64,000 nt of DNA from Shewanella gaetbuli (GCF_023284065.1 NZ_JAKIKP010000011.1:1-64000), one strand, 5' to 3'; shown: positions 28,219 through 39,100, counted from the first letter of the stretch. Program-made: numbers and translations. The notes: generated by a model not told the origin, from the letters alone.

Positions 28219-28337
28219 ATCGACATATTCACTCAAAATACGTAACACATGTCGATAAAGTAAGCTTTTATAAACATGTTTGCTTTACATGTCGATTGAA
28301 TCGACATAAGCTCACTGCATTCTCTATTTATGTCGAT
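28219..28337. promoter_or_regulatory. cluster of five ATGTCGAT half-sites between hsdR and fic (putative operator)
   Basis: Half-sites ATGTCGAT or its complement occur at 28219-28226 (complement), 28249-28256, 28289-28296, 28300-28307 (complement) and 28330-28337. The third and fourth form a perfect 19-bp palindrome ATGTCGATTGAATCGACAT. The pattern complement - 22 bp - direct occurs twice with identical spacing. Such an array just ahead of fic suggests a binding site for a dimeric regulator, possibly the Fic protein itself through its C-terminal winged-helix region. Confidence 0.7.
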
Positions 28338-28356
28338 AAATGAAGGTTTTTTACAC

Positions 28357-29490
28357 ATGAAATGGCAAGCTGACCAAGCGTACAACCATTTACCGCCGTT
28401 ACCGCTAGACAGCAAACTCGGTGAGTTGGCCGAAACCTTACCCATACTCAAAGCTTGTATTCCTGCCCGTGCCGCCCTTGCTGAGTTAAAGCAAGCTGAT
28501 GAGTTACTGCCTAACCAAGGCCTGCTCATTAACTTACTGCCACTACTTGAAGCGCAAGGCAGTAGCGAGATTGAAAACATAGTCACTACCACAGACAAAC
28601 TATTTCAGTATGCCCAAGAAGACAGCCAAGCCGACCCGATGACCAAGGAGGCGCTGCGTTATCGCACCGCTTTATTCCAAGGCTTTACTGAACTCACTAG
28701 CCGTCCATTGTGTGTAACCACGGCACTAGAAATTTGCAGCACCATCAAATCAGTCCAAATGGACGTGCGTAAAGTACCTGGTACCAGCTTAACCAATCAG
28801 GCCACCGGTGAGGTGATTTACACCCCACCAGCAGGTGAAGGTGTTATTCGTGACTTGCTCAGCAACTGGGAAGCCTTTTTACACAATGCAGATGATGTTG
28901 ACCCACTGATTAAAATGGCCATGGCCCATTACCAGTTTGAAGCCATACATCCCTTTATTGATGGTAATGGCCGCACAGGCCGCGTGCTTAATATTCTTTA
29001 CCTGATTGACCAACAGCTGCTTAGCTCCCCTATTTTGTACCTAAGCCGCTATATCGTGGCCAATAAGCAAGATTATTACCGCTTACTGCTAAATGTGACC
29101 ACCAAGCAAGAATGGCAACCTTGGATCATCTTTATGCTTAATGCCGTTGAACAAACCGCTAAGTGGACCACCCACAAAATTGCCGCCGCTCGTGAGTTAA
29201 TTGAACACACCACAGAATATGTGCGTCAGCAGTTACCTAAAATCTATAGTCATGAGCTAGTACAAGTGATTTTTGAACAGCCCTATTGTCGTATTCAAAA
29301 CCTAGTTGAAAACGACATAGCAAAGCGCCAAACTGCCTCTGTTTACCTAAAACAGCTGTGTGACATTGGTGTATTGCAAGAGGTGCAATCGGGCAAAGAA
29401 AAGCTATTTGTTCACCCTAAATTCGTTACCCTGATGACCAAAGACAGTAATCAGTTTAGCCCGTACTTTGATGCGAGTAACAACAAGTAA
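28357..29490 (+). CDS. Fic family protein (class II, SO_4266-like) inside the hsd operon
   Basis: 377 residues. Fic enzymes transfer AMP or another nucleotide part to protein hydroxyls. The active loop HPFIDGNGRTGR (H198-R209) is complete. The N-terminal inhibitory motif S69-SEI-E73-N74 fits (S/T)xxxE(G/N), the class II self-inhibited type. The C-terminal 90 residues look like a winged helix (YCRIQNLVENDIAKRQTASV, then YLKQLCDIGVL). A Fic protein of this architecture lies in the same place in the type I locus of S. oneidensis (SO_4266). The start at 28357 is chosen because GAAGG lies 10 nt upstream; the ATG at 28330 is part of an operator half-site. Confidence 0.92.
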   Translation: MKWQADQAYNHLPPLPLDSKLGELAETLPILKACIPARAALAELKQADELLPNQGLLINLLPLLEAQGSSEIENIVTTTDKLFQYAQEDSQADPMTKEALRYRTALFQGFTELTSRPLCVTTALEICSTIKSVQMDVRKVPGTSLTNQATGEVIYTPPAGEGVIRDLLSNWEAFLHNADDVDPLIKMAMAHYQFEAIHPFIDGNGRTGRVLNILYLIDQQLLSSPILYLSRYIVANKQDYYRLLLNVTTKQEWQPWIIFMLNAVEQTAKWTTHKIAAARELIEHTTEYVRQQLPKIYSHELVQVIFEQPYCRIQNLVENDIAKRQTASVYLKQLCDIGVLQEVQSGKEKLFVHPKFVTLMTKDSNQFSPYFDASNNK

Positions 29491-29565
29491 TTAAACCAAC
29501 TAATGTAAAGCATGCAGTTAATTAGCCAGCAGCAATCATTAACCAAATTAAACATTGAGAACCCA

Positions 29566-31167
29566 ATGAACAACAACGACATCGTACAAAAACTGTGGAA
29601 CCTGTGTGACGTACTGCGTGACGACGGCATTAACTATTCTGACTACGTTACCGAGCTCGTCTTACTGCTATTCATTAAAATGGTCCACGAAAACAGCGAA
29701 GCGGGCTTACTCAATAAGCACACCCTACCAGAAGGCTGCCGCTGGACCGACTTAAGCGATAAGGACGGCTTAAACCTGCTTGATGACTATAAGCGTATGT
29801 TACTCACCTTATCGACAGGTAAAGACAGCGAAGGTAACACCCTACACGCCGACCCATTGATTCTAGCCATTTATGCCGATGCCCAAACCCGCCTGCGTGA
29901 GCCACGTCATTTAAAGCAACTCATTAAGTCACTCGACTCGATCGACTGGTTTAGCGCTCAAAAAGACGGCTTAGGCGACTTGTACGAAGGCTTGTTAGAA
30001 AAAAACGCCAACGAGACAAAATCAGGCGCAGGCCAATACTTTACCCCTCGCGCATTAATCGACTCTATGGTGCGGGTCATCAACCCACAAGCAGGCGAAG
30101 TCATTCAAGACCCTGCTGCTGGTACCGCAGGCTTTTTGATTGCCGCCGATACGTACATTAAAAGCCAAACCGATGAACTCTATGATTTAAACGACAAACA
30201 AAAAGATTTTCAAAAAAACAAAGCCTTTGTTGGGGTTGAGCTGGTCCCCTCAACCCGCCGCTTAGCCTTAATGAACTGCCTACTGCATGGCATGGAAGGC
30301 GATGATGAAGGGGTGGTGCATTTAGGTAACTCACTCGGCCAAGTCGGTGCAGCATTGCCTAAAGCCGATATCATTCTGGCTAACCCACCATTTGGTACCA
30401 GTAAAGGCGGTGATGCCTCGATCACCCGTGACGATTTAACTTACCCCACCAGCAACAAACAGCTAGCGTTTTTGCAGCACATTTACCGCAACCTTAAACC
30501 GGGTGGCCGTGCTGCGGTGGTATTGCCGGATAACGTGTTATTTGAAGCTGGCGTCGGTACCGATATCCGCCGTGACTTAATGCACAAGTGTAACCTGCAT
30601 ACTATTTTGCGTTTACCGACAGGTATCTTCTATGCGGCAGGCGTTAAGACAAACGTGCTGTTCTTTACCAAGGGCTCAGAAGCCGACAAGCACCAAGAAG
30701 AAAACTGCACCACCAATACTTGGGTGTATGACTTACGAACCAACATGCCAAGCTTTGGCAAACGCACCCCATTCGGTTCGCAGCATTTAACCCCGTTTGA
30801 GGTCGTGTATAACACTCCATTAGCCGACCGCAAGGAAGGTGAGTGGAGCTTTAATGCCGAAGAAGCCGCAGTTGATGATTCAGTTGTGAATAAAGGTATA
30901 GACGGCAGCGAGAAAGCGCAGCAAGCAAGTGACAGCCCTGAGCGTCCCTTAGTAAAAAGTCGTTGGCGCGTCTTTAGTCGTGATTTCATTCGCGACACCA
31001 AATCAGATTCATTGGATATCTCATGGCTTAAAGATGCTAACAGCGTCGATGCAGCTGATTTAGGTACGCCAGAAGAATTGGCAGGTGAAGCCATGACTGA
31101 ACTAAAAGGCGCGTTGGCTGATCTTGAAGCTTTGGTTAAGTCATTGGCTGGTGGGGTGAAAGGATGA
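29566..31167 (+). CDS. hsdM: type I DNA methyltransferase HsdM (N6-adenine)
   Basis: 533 residues; methylates adenine in the target site and forms M2S or R2M2S complexes. N-terminal helical domain (NNNDIVQKLWNLCDVLRDDG) and SAM-dependent core with motif I QDPAAGTAGFLIA and catalytic N273-P-P-F (DIILANPPFGTSKGG). I start it at 29566, where family proteins begin MNNNDIV; the frame opens at 29512 without a ribosome site. The C-terminal extension after about residue 420 is charged and loosely conserved. It overlaps hsdS by 4 nt (ATGA), so the two subunits are translationally coupled. Confidence 0.96.
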   Translation: MNNNDIVQKLWNLCDVLRDDGINYSDYVTELVLLLFIKMVHENSEAGLLNKHTLPEGCRWTDLSDKDGLNLLDDYKRMLLTLSTGKDSEGNTLHADPLILAIYADAQTRLREPRHLKQLIKSLDSIDWFSAQKDGLGDLYEGLLEKNANETKSGAGQYFTPRALIDSMVRVINPQAGEVIQDPAAGTAGFLIAADTYIKSQTDELYDLNDKQKDFQKNKAFVGVELVPSTRRLALMNCLLHGMEGDDEGVVHLGNSLGQVGAALPKADIILANPPFGTSKGGDASITRDDLTYPTSNKQLAFLQHIYRNLKPGGRAAVVLPDNVLFEAGVGTDIRRDLMHKCNLHTILRLPTGIFYAAGVKTNVLFFTKGSEADKHQEENCTTNTWVYDLRTNMPSFGKRTPFGSQHLTPFEVVYNTPLADRKEGEWSFNAEEAAVDDSVVNKGIDGSEKAQQASDSPERPLVKSRWRVFSRDFIRDTKSDSLDISWLKDANSVDAADLGTPEELAGEAMTELKGALADLEALVKSLAGGVKG

Positions 31168-32573
31168 ACCAAGTGATCCCTGAAGGTTGGGCATTAGCTA
31201 AGCTTGATGAACTTATCAGTTATGAAGGCGTTATTTCTGATGGTGATTGGGTCGAGTCTAAAGATCAAGATCCAGAAGGTAATATACGGTTAATTCAGTT
31301 AGCTGATATTGGTGATGGAGAGTTCCTAAATAAATCTAATAGATTTATGAATGTTGCGTCAGCTCAAAGATTAAATTGCACTTTCTTGAAAGAGAATGAT
31401 GTTTTAATCGCACGAATGCCAGATCCATTGGGGCGGGCATGTTTATTTCCTAAAATTGAACATGAAGCCGTCACAGTTGTAGATGTATGTTTAATTCGCT
31501 TAGATGATAGAGCAGGCATTTATCCTAAAGTATTAATGCATTGGATAAATAGTTCTGTTATTAGAAATATAATAGCTCTTGAGGCAACTGGAACGACTCG
31601 AAAACGCATTACTCGTAAAAAATTATCACATTTCGATTTTCCGCTCCCCCCACTAGCCGAACAAAAAGTCATAGCCGACAAGCTGGATGAGCTACTGGCA
31701 CAGGTGGAAAGCACTAAAGCCCGCCTCGATGCCATCCCCGCCATCTTAAAATCATTCCGCCAATCCGTCCTCGCCGCCGCTGTCAGTGGCAAATTGACGG
31801 AAAGCAGATCCGAATGGCGCAATGAACAACTCAAAAACTGTTTTGAATGTATTGACGGAGATCGAGGGCCAAATTATCCCAAAAAAGATGACTATTTACA
31901 TAGTGGATATTCCCTTTTCCTGTCGACAAAAAATGTTAGGCAGTTTGGCTTCGACTTTAGTAATACAGTTTTTATTTCAAAAGAAAAGGACTCTATCTTA
32001 CGGAAAGGTAGGCTAGAGCGAGGTGATATAGTTATCACAACAAGAGGAACCCTTGGTTATGTCGCCTCCTATGATGAAACCGTACCTTACGATGTTGTTC
32101 GTATAAATTCAGGCATGTTAATTCTTCGAAAGAAGGATGCGCAATTTATCAATGACTACTTCAAGATTCTCGTAGCATCTCCTTATTTCCAAAAGTTAAT
32201 TGAAGATCAGAAAACAGGATCTGCACAACCACAGTTACCAGCGAAAATATTAAAAGATTTTGTTTTACCGATTCCTGAGTATGAAGAACAAAACGAAATA
32301 GTCCGCCGTGTCGAAGAATTGTTTGCTTTCGCCGATAAAGTCGAAGCGCAGGTCAATGCTGCACAAACACGGGTCAACAACCTCACCCAGTCGATACTCG
32401 CTAAAGCCTTTAGAGGCGAACTCACCGCCGACTGGCGCGCCGCTAACCCTGAACTCATTAGCGGCGAAAACAGCGCACAGGCCTTGCTTGAGCGCATCAA
32501 AGCCGAACGCGAAGCGCTTGCTGTTAAAAAGAAGCCAACTAAAAAGCCAAGAGTAAAGAAAGTCACTGCATAA
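31164..32573 (+). CDS. hsdS: type I specificity subunit HsdS
   Basis: 469 residues that set the DNA target. Two target-recognition domains (about 1-150 and 215-370) are each followed by the conserved helical spacer: LPPLAEQKVIADKLDELLAQ with VLAAAVSGKLT in the centre, and IPEYEEQNEIVRRVEELFAF with ILAKAFRGELTADWR near the end. Both TRDs are AT-rich in DNA compared with the flanking repeats, as expected for modules exchanged by recombination. The C-terminal tail is Lys-rich (KKKPTKKPRVKK). The target sequence cannot be read from the protein. Confidence 0.95.
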   Translation: MNQVIPEGWALAKLDELISYEGVISDGDWVESKDQDPEGNIRLIQLADIGDGEFLNKSNRFMNVASAQRLNCTFLKENDVLIARMPDPLGRACLFPKIEHEAVTVVDVCLIRLDDRAGIYPKVLMHWINSSVIRNIIALEATGTTRKRITRKKLSHFDFPLPPLAEQKVIADKLDELLAQVESTKARLDAIPAILKSFRQSVLAAAVSGKLTESRSEWRNEQLKNCFECIDGDRGPNYPKKDDYLHSGYSLFLSTKNVRQFGFDFSNTVFISKEKDSILRKGRLERGDIVITTRGTLGYVASYDETVPYDVVRINSGMLILRKKDAQFINDYFKILVASPYFQKLIEDQKTGSAQPQLPAKILKDFVLPIPEYEEQNEIVRRVEELFAFADKVEAQVNAAQTRVNNLTQSILAKAFRGELTADWRAANPELISGENSAQALLERIKAEREALAVKKKPTKKPRVKKVTA

Positions 32574-32683
32574 TATGAAAATGGTCGCTGGCCTAATAGT
32601 GATCACCATGGATAGAAAAGTACTGATGTTTAGTTAGATAACTTGAAATTCAAATCAAGATTAAAAATAAGGGAATAGTAAGT

Positions 32684-33904
32684 ATGGTCACACTGCCAGC
32701 CTCTCTAAATATAGAGAAAATTGAGGATGTTATATCCAAAATATGTGAAGTACAAAATAACCAAGAGCTAGAGCTTCCTATCGCGTCAAAAAATCTTGCG
32801 TTTGGAGGCTACGCTGCGGCAATTCAGGCCGTAAATACTTGGGCTAGCTTTAATGAAAAACGTGAACTGGTTATTAAAGCAAGTTCGGCCGAGGTTGAAG
32901 AGCAATTAGCGAACATTGTTAAATCGCCATATAAGTTTACAGCTGCAATGATGGCAAAAACGGCTGATTTAAATATAGAACCTAAATTAGATGTGAAAAA
33001 ATCAATAAACAGTTTAGCCAAGATGGCAATAGAACAACAACCCGAACATTCTTATGGGCAACAGCATGGACGACTTTGTTGGTACTCCTTTGTAGATCAT
33101 AGTACCAAAGGATTTGACCGTAACTTTTACCTATCTTCACCCACCCAACATGCCGCACCACAAAGCTTAGAACAAATTACAAATATAATTAGTTCTATGG
33201 TGAGAAAGTCCTCTAATGTTGCTGGTGGAGGGGTGCTGCCTAAAGCTGATAGTGTGAATGAGTTAGGTCGAATGTTTTATGAGTTATTCGTTAATACACA
33301 TGAACATGGTAGCCGTGATAAGAATAGAAATGCGTGGCTAAAGCCTGCAACTAGACTGATTTATACCTATGGCATTAATTTATCTGACGATGCTGTATCG
33401 AATTCAATTAGTCATGACGAAGTTTTACAAGGCTATTTAGCTGGGTTAAAGAAGACTGATCGGTCAACTAATCGATTTATTGAGGTTAGTATTATTGATG
33501 CGGGATTAGGCTATAGCGGGCGTTGGCTTGCTGATAACCCTAAAGATGGGACTATTGAGCAAATTTCTATTTCAGAAGAGTATGAAATACTTAAAAAATG
33601 CTTCAAATTTAGAAGTACATCCTCAAATAGCCTAGTTAAAGGTAATGGCCTACCTGCAGTAATGGCGAATCTCACTCACTTAAACGGATTTATGAGGGTG
33701 AGGAGTAATAGATTAGCTTTATATCGTGACTTTGTTGGGCAACCTTTTGTTGAGCAAGGAAGTGATAGCTATGAATTTATGGATTGGGACTCGCAGAAAT
33801 GCTGTACTGAACATATTACTCAGAAAGCCAACGCCACTGGTGTATCGATTACTATATTAATACCACTTATTGATAAAAGTGAAGTAGCGGGGTATTCATT
33901 ATGA
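32684..33904 (+). CDS. GHKL-fold ATPase, first gene of an unassigned two-gene module
   Basis: 406 residues. A GHKL (gyrase/Hsp90/kinase/MutL) ATP site lies in the C-terminal half: N box E200-LFV-N204-TH-E207-H (FYELFVNTHEHG), G1 box D272-A-G-L-G276 (SIIDAGLGYS) and G2 box K319-G-N-G-L-P. Residues 1-185 are an unassigned N-terminal domain. There is no dimerisation/phosphotransfer histidine helix or membrane segment, so it is not an ordinary sensor kinase; MutL- or MORC-like ATP-gated action is more likely. The stop overlaps the next start by ATGA. AT-richer than hsdRM. The module has its own terminator (36071-36103). Confidence 0.85.
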   Translation: MVTLPASLNIEKIEDVISKICEVQNNQELELPIASKNLAFGGYAAAIQAVNTWASFNEKRELVIKASSAEVEEQLANIVKSPYKFTAAMMAKTADLNIEPKLDVKKSINSLAKMAIEQQPEHSYGQQHGRLCWYSFVDHSTKGFDRNFYLSSPTQHAAPQSLEQITNIISSMVRKSSNVAGGGVLPKADSVNELGRMFYELFVNTHEHGSRDKNRNAWLKPATRLIYTYGINLSDDAVSNSISHDEVLQGYLAGLKKTDRSTNRFIEVSIIDAGLGYSGRWLADNPKDGTIEQISISEEYEILKKCFKFRSTSSNSLVKGNGLPAVMANLTHLNGFMRVRSNRLALYRDFVGQPFVEQGSDSYEFMDWDSQKCCTEHITQKANATGVSITILIPLIDKSEVAGYSL

Positions 33905-36057
33905 GCCGTTATTTTTCATTTAGATTCAGAAAAGACATCCAAGAAGCAAAGCAATCGTTAGTGTTATTTTGCCATTCCGACATTGAAATATCTTCTTTGA
34001 TTAAAGAAATCAAAGAAGATGTGATGTTGAATTTAGTGCCAAGTGACGTTGTAATTCTTGGTTATGGAATAACTGCTAGCGTAGTAGATGGAATTATTTC
34101 GAATTCAATGTTTGCTTCTGAATTTGAATCATTTGTGGGTGCTGTTGAGGATAAATTGGAATTCATCACTGTTGATGAAAATGGTGATATTACAACCGTA
34201 AGAGGCGGCGAAGCTGTATTATTTAAACATGAAATGATGCTTGCGGGTGCCAATGACATATTTAAAAGTAGAAAGGGGCTTATTACATCTTCACCTAGCT
34301 ATCATTTTGCAAAACCATCAGGGGATCATTGTGATAAGTTTATTAGAGCATCAAATTTATTTACATCAGGGGTAGAAGTCGCATTTTTAGCTATTAGCTT
34401 ACTACCATATTTAACTAATAATATTAAAAGAATATATGTTGATACTTCATCGATCTCATTCTTAGTCAGTATCGCAGTGCAGTTGTCAAAAAACTTCCAA
34501 CATCAACAGCCTATAATTGAAAGTTTTGAATCATACTCAGTATTTAAAGAACCATATGGTTTTGTGACTAGCTCAGAAAGCTTGGTGATTGTATCTGCGA
34601 CTACCAGCGGCGGTTTAGTTAAAAATCTCATTCGTGATAATGCATTTTCAACTGAAAATATTTTGACGTTATTCTTTTCACATATCCCTAGTGAGCAACG
34701 CGGGCTCTTTGATATATCGAGTGTTGTGGAGTCTGGTATCACTTCAGTACCAGAAGAACATTGTAAATTTTGCCAACAAGGCTCGAAGGTTATTCGAATT
34801 GAAGGTGAACAGTTTTTACCTGAAACGCCTAAGCATGAGCTATTAGTCATTAAAAAAGTTGATTTTGGTTCTAAGCGTCAAAATTTCTTTAAGGAATTTG
34901 CCGTTAAGGGGCTTTTGAAGTTTGATACTTCACCAAGAGATGATTGGGAAAAAGAACATTTTTATATTGATATAAACAAGTTGCTAGATCCTTGCCCTGA
35001 CAATTTTAAAGATACGCTTACAAAGAAGCTCAATAAGCATTTTTCTAGAGATATCCAAACAGTAATTTCTTTGGATGACGAGGGATCGTGGGCGCTAACA
35101 CAAACGATTCGGGCTGAAATTGATGATGAAACTATTAAGTGGGTCAAATACTCTGAGATAAATGAGGAAGAGCTTAAAGATAGTCAGTCAGTATTTGTAG
35201 TGGCTGGTGCGATAACGTCTGGAAGAAAATTACTTGCAACGGCAAGAAAGCTACGTGGCATCGCAAAGTCTGCAACGATTACTTACTTTGTTGGTTTTTC
35301 AAAATTACCAAATCAAACATCATTTGAGCAGCTTGAAAAAGACTTATGTTTAGGCGGGTTTGAGCTGGTTGTTTTAAGGAGTTGTAACTTACCCAGATTT
35401 AGTGAGAAGAGTAAATCGGTGTGGGAAATAGAAAAAGAGAAACTTTCAGCCTTCAGTGAGATTGAAGATCCATTATCTGACACCCCAGAGAGATTACCAA
35501 ATCTACTGGCCGCTAGAGCTAAGACTCTTGAGGCAGCTTCCTCTGATGATTTGTTTTTAACATCAGCTATAGGTAAGCCATTGAAATTGAGGGAGACTTT
35601 TGCATTTTGGGGAGGGTTAAACCTAAGCACTCAAGACTCAACTCAAGCAGATGTTTATTGGACAATTCAGGCGATTTTGCATGATTTAAGGATTAAGAAT
35701 GACAGTGGTTTAGCTACAACTTACCACTCGACATTGATTAGCCCTGTATGCTTTGACCGTTTTAATGATGGTGTTATACAAGCCTGTTTATTAAGAGCGG
35801 CAAAACCTATTGAGTTAAATTATGCCGTCGATGAAGTATACAGTCGTCAAATGACAGATATCATAATTGCAGTTATTAGAAACTGGGAAAACCCTCAAGG
35901 TGAAGCATCCTTAGAGTTCCTATTTGCACTATGGAGTGGCCAATTGAAAATACTTGATGGTCATTTGAAGGAAATTATTGAGCAAAAGATTAAAGGTGTA
36001 TCTGATGATGTAACCTTTATATTGAAACAACTGGAGTCAACTTTAAATATTGGCTAA
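33901..36057 (+). CDS. large protein with two degenerate phosphoribosyltransferase-like motifs, partner of the GHKL ATPase
   Basis: 718 residues, cytoplasmic. Two stretches resemble the PRPP-binding loop of type I phosphoribosyltransferases: VIVSATTSGGLVKNL (229-243) and VFVVAGAITSGRKLL (431-445). In both, the usual acidic pair before the T/S-S-G turn is replaced (SA or AG), so catalysis with PRPP is doubtful. A CxxC (EEHCKFCQQG, near 285) may bind zinc. The C-terminal 200 residues are helical with no motif I know. It is translationally coupled to the GHKL ATPase. PRTase-like proteins coupled to effectors have been noted in predicted bacterial conflict systems; exact assignment is not possible here. 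Confidence 0.75.
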   Translation: MSRYFSFRFRKDIQEAKQSLVLFCHSDIEISSLIKEIKEDVMLNLVPSDVVILGYGITASVVDGIISNSMFASEFESFVGAVEDKLEFITVDENGDITTVRGGEAVLFKHEMMLAGANDIFKSRKGLITSSPSYHFAKPSGDHCDKFIRASNLFTSGVEVAFLAISLLPYLTNNIKRIYVDTSSISFLVSIAVQLSKNFQHQQPIIESFESYSVFKEPYGFVTSSESLVIVSATTSGGLVKNLIRDNAFSTENILTLFFSHIPSEQRGLFDISSVVESGITSVPEEHCKFCQQGSKVIRIEGEQFLPETPKHELLVIKKVDFGSKRQNFFKEFAVKGLLKFDTSPRDDWEKEHFYIDINKLLDPCPDNFKDTLTKKLNKHFSRDIQTVISLDDEGSWALTQTIRAEIDDETIKWVKYSEINEEELKDSQSVFVVAGAITSGRKLLATARKLRGIAKSATITYFVGFSKLPNQTSFEQLEKDLCLGGFELVVLRSCNLPRFSEKSKSVWEIEKEKLSAFSEIEDPLSDTPERLPNLLAARAKTLEAASSDDLFLTSAIGKPLKLRETFAFWGGLNLSTQDSTQADVYWTIQAILHDLRIKNDSGLATTYHSTLISPVCFDRFNDGVIQACLLRAAKPIELNYAVDEVYSRQMTDIIIAVIRNWENPQGEASLEFLFALWSGQLKILDGHLKEIIEQKIKGVSDDVTFILKQLESTLNIG

Positions 36058-36070
36058 GGGCGTCAATTGG

Positions 36071-36103
36071 CCGAGCTAACCAAACATGATTAGCTCGGTT
36101 TTT
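36071..36103 (+). terminator. Rho-independent terminator of the GHKL/PRTase-like module
   Basis: Stem CCGAGCTAA/TTAGCTCGG with a 10-nt loop, then TTTTT, 13 nt after the stop. It isolates this pair from the helicase gene that follows. Confidence 0.88.
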
Positions 36104-36193
36104 GCTCTAGTACAAGTGACAAAGCCTTGATACAAGGTTTAGCTTGTCTGTTAACCAGAAACCCCAAGCCATCGGATAGTAGTAGGTTAAATA

Positions 36194-39100
36194 TTGTCAT
36201 CACAACAGTCTAATCAAAGCATTAAACACAGTTGGTTTGGTCATTTCTATAGGGGCAAGCCTGATGCGGGGAAACTGACCAACAGTGGTATTACTTTTTA
36301 CCGTTGCAAGGGGCGGTTTACAACAGAACACCCCGCCATAAATAGCACTAACAACGAATTGAGCTTTAAGTGGGAAGAGCTAGATTCACCACCGACTTTT
36401 AAGCTTAGCTCATTGGGTTTTATAATTAGTTTTAACGTATCTGGCACCGCTTATCAGATCCCTTATTTAAGTTATTTTTCGCATTTTCAGTTTGGCGTAA
36501 AGACGAAACAATTGTGGGCGAGGCTGAATGGGCTACGGGTGTGTGAGCTGGTGGCTAAAGTTGAGCAGATAACCACCAGCGTCTATCCACGCCAATCACG
36601 TATAGAAATGGTGCAAGCCAGAGTGCAGCGCGAATACCAACGTTGGTTCCCTTGGTGTGAAAATATGCCCTTGGCTAACGATATAAAAACAGCGTTAGCC
36701 AAATTAAAGCAAATACATAGCTGGGATCAGGCAGATATTGAGAAGCTGCGTGAACGCTATATTCAATCTCAGCTATCCAAGTATGCTGACTTTTTTAAGC
36801 ATGTTGAATCTAAACCGCTAACTGATATGCAGCGACGAGCCTGTGTGGTTGATGATAATAACAACCTACTGTTAGCAGGGGCGGGTACGGGTAAAACCAG
36901 CGTTATGGTGGGCCGTGCAGGCTATTTAATTAAAAGTGGTCAGGCACAAGCTGATGAAATATTACTGCTTGCCTATGGCAGAAAAGCCGCTGATGAAATG
37001 GATGAGCGCATTAAAAACAAACTTAACACCGATGACATTAAAGCTAGCACCTTTCACAGTTTAGGTTTAAGAATTATTGCGGAAGTTGAGGGTAAGGCCC
37101 CTAGTCTGTCTCTTTGGGCTGAGGATGAAAAAGCGAAAGATAGCTGGGTGCAAAGCACGCTTGAAACATTGATTGAAGATCAAGCCTATCGTAAGCAGCT
37201 GTTTGAGTATTTTAGCCAATACTATTACGTTGAAAAAAGCCAGTTTGATTTCGACTCTTTGGGAGATTATTTTCAGTACCTTACAGACAATGATATTCGC
37301 ACCCTAAAAGGGGAGCGGGTAAAAAGCTTTGGCGAGCTATACATTGCAAACTGGCTATTCAGTCATGGCATTGAATACAAATATGAAGCTAAGTATGAGC
37401 ACGAGGTAAGCACGGTTGATTTTAGTCAATATCAACCAGACTTTTATTTACCTGACTACGGTGTTTATATCGAGTATTACGGCATTGATGAAGATGATCG
37501 TACAGCCCCTTATATCGATAACCAGCAATATTTGGAGTCGATGGAGTGGAAACGCCAATTGCATAACGAGCACGACACAGTTTGCCTTGAGCTTTTCTAC
37601 CACCAGCATAAAAAAGGTCTGCTTATAAAGCAGCTAGAAGACCAGATCAAAACGTTAGAGATCAAAGAATCACCGCTACCCGATGAAGCCATATTAGCGA
37701 CACTGAATGAGCTTGGTCGTGTTACTGAGTTAGCCAAGTTATTTAGTAAGCTTATTGGCTTGTATAAATCAGCTTGTCTCGATAGTCACGGGCTAGAAAT
37801 GGTGTTTAGCAATGCCGCAGATGCGAAACAGACCCGTAAGGCATTTGAGTTATTAGAGCCCATATTAAGTCGTTACCAACAGCAATTGTCAGCCTCTGGC
37901 GATATCGATTTTGAAGACATGATAGGCAAAGCATTAGGCTATATCCAACAAGGACAATTTCTTAGTCCATGGCGCTATATCATGGTCGATGAATTTCAAG
38001 ATATCTCAGAGCCTAGGGCTCGGCTAGTCAAAGCGTTAAGGGACTCTTGCTTACCTGGGGGCAAACCCAAAGCATCATTGTTTTGCGTGGGTGATGATTG
38101 GCAGGCAATTTATCGGTTTAGCGGGGCAGATGTTAGTTTAACCACTCAGTTTACTGAATATTTCGGCCCGACAGCTAAAACGTATTTGGATGAAACATTC
38201 CGATTTAACAATAGCATTGGGGATGTCGCCACACAGTTTGTGACCAAGAACCCTGTTCAGCTTAAAAAAGACATTCGCTCCAATTCAACAGTTGATTACC
38301 CTGCGGTGTCATTGATACGACGAGGCGCACAAGAGCCTGCCAATCAAGATGAACCAAGCCTCAATGCACTTGAACAGGCTTTAAATGCGATTAACAAGCG
38401 TGTTGAAAAGGTTGAGGATGAACTTAGCACTAAGTCAAAAGCCCAGCCAGTAGTGTACCTGCTGGCGCGCTTCTGGTTTCAACTGCCCGACAACGTTGAA
38501 CTAAAGCAGTTAAACAGACGATATCCAAAGCTGACTATTCAATGCCAGTCTTTTCATGCCTCAAAAGGTAAAGAGGCTGATTATGTGGTAGTCATGGGGA
38601 TGCAAACGGGCAAAAACGGTTTCCCGTCAATGAAAGTCACGCCCCCAATACTTGATGCGTTTTTACCTAAGGCAGAGGCATTTGAATTTGCAGAAGAGCG
38701 TCGCTTATTTTACGTGGCATTAACTCGGGCAAAACACCGAGCATACGTGCTTGCTGATATGACTGATGTGAGTCCATTTGTGATCGAATTGCTTAAAGAA
38801 AACTATGCCATCGAGCAAGATGAATTCACCACCTCTTTGGTGCAACAAATTTTTGAGGACATAAGTTGTGTGCGCTGTACTACAGGTACGCTGAAACCCA
38901 GAGTTGGCAACTTCAAATCGTTCTTCTCATGCTCCCATTTCCCTTTGTGTGATCACAAAGAGGAGGGGTGTGAGCTTTGCGGTGGCCCAATGACACGTAA
39001 ACGTTTTACCGGCTTTAAGGTATGCCTTAATGATTCTTGTGGCCATACAGCGCCGGTTTGCAGTGTTTGTGGTGGTGATATGAAACTGAGAAAAGGCCCT

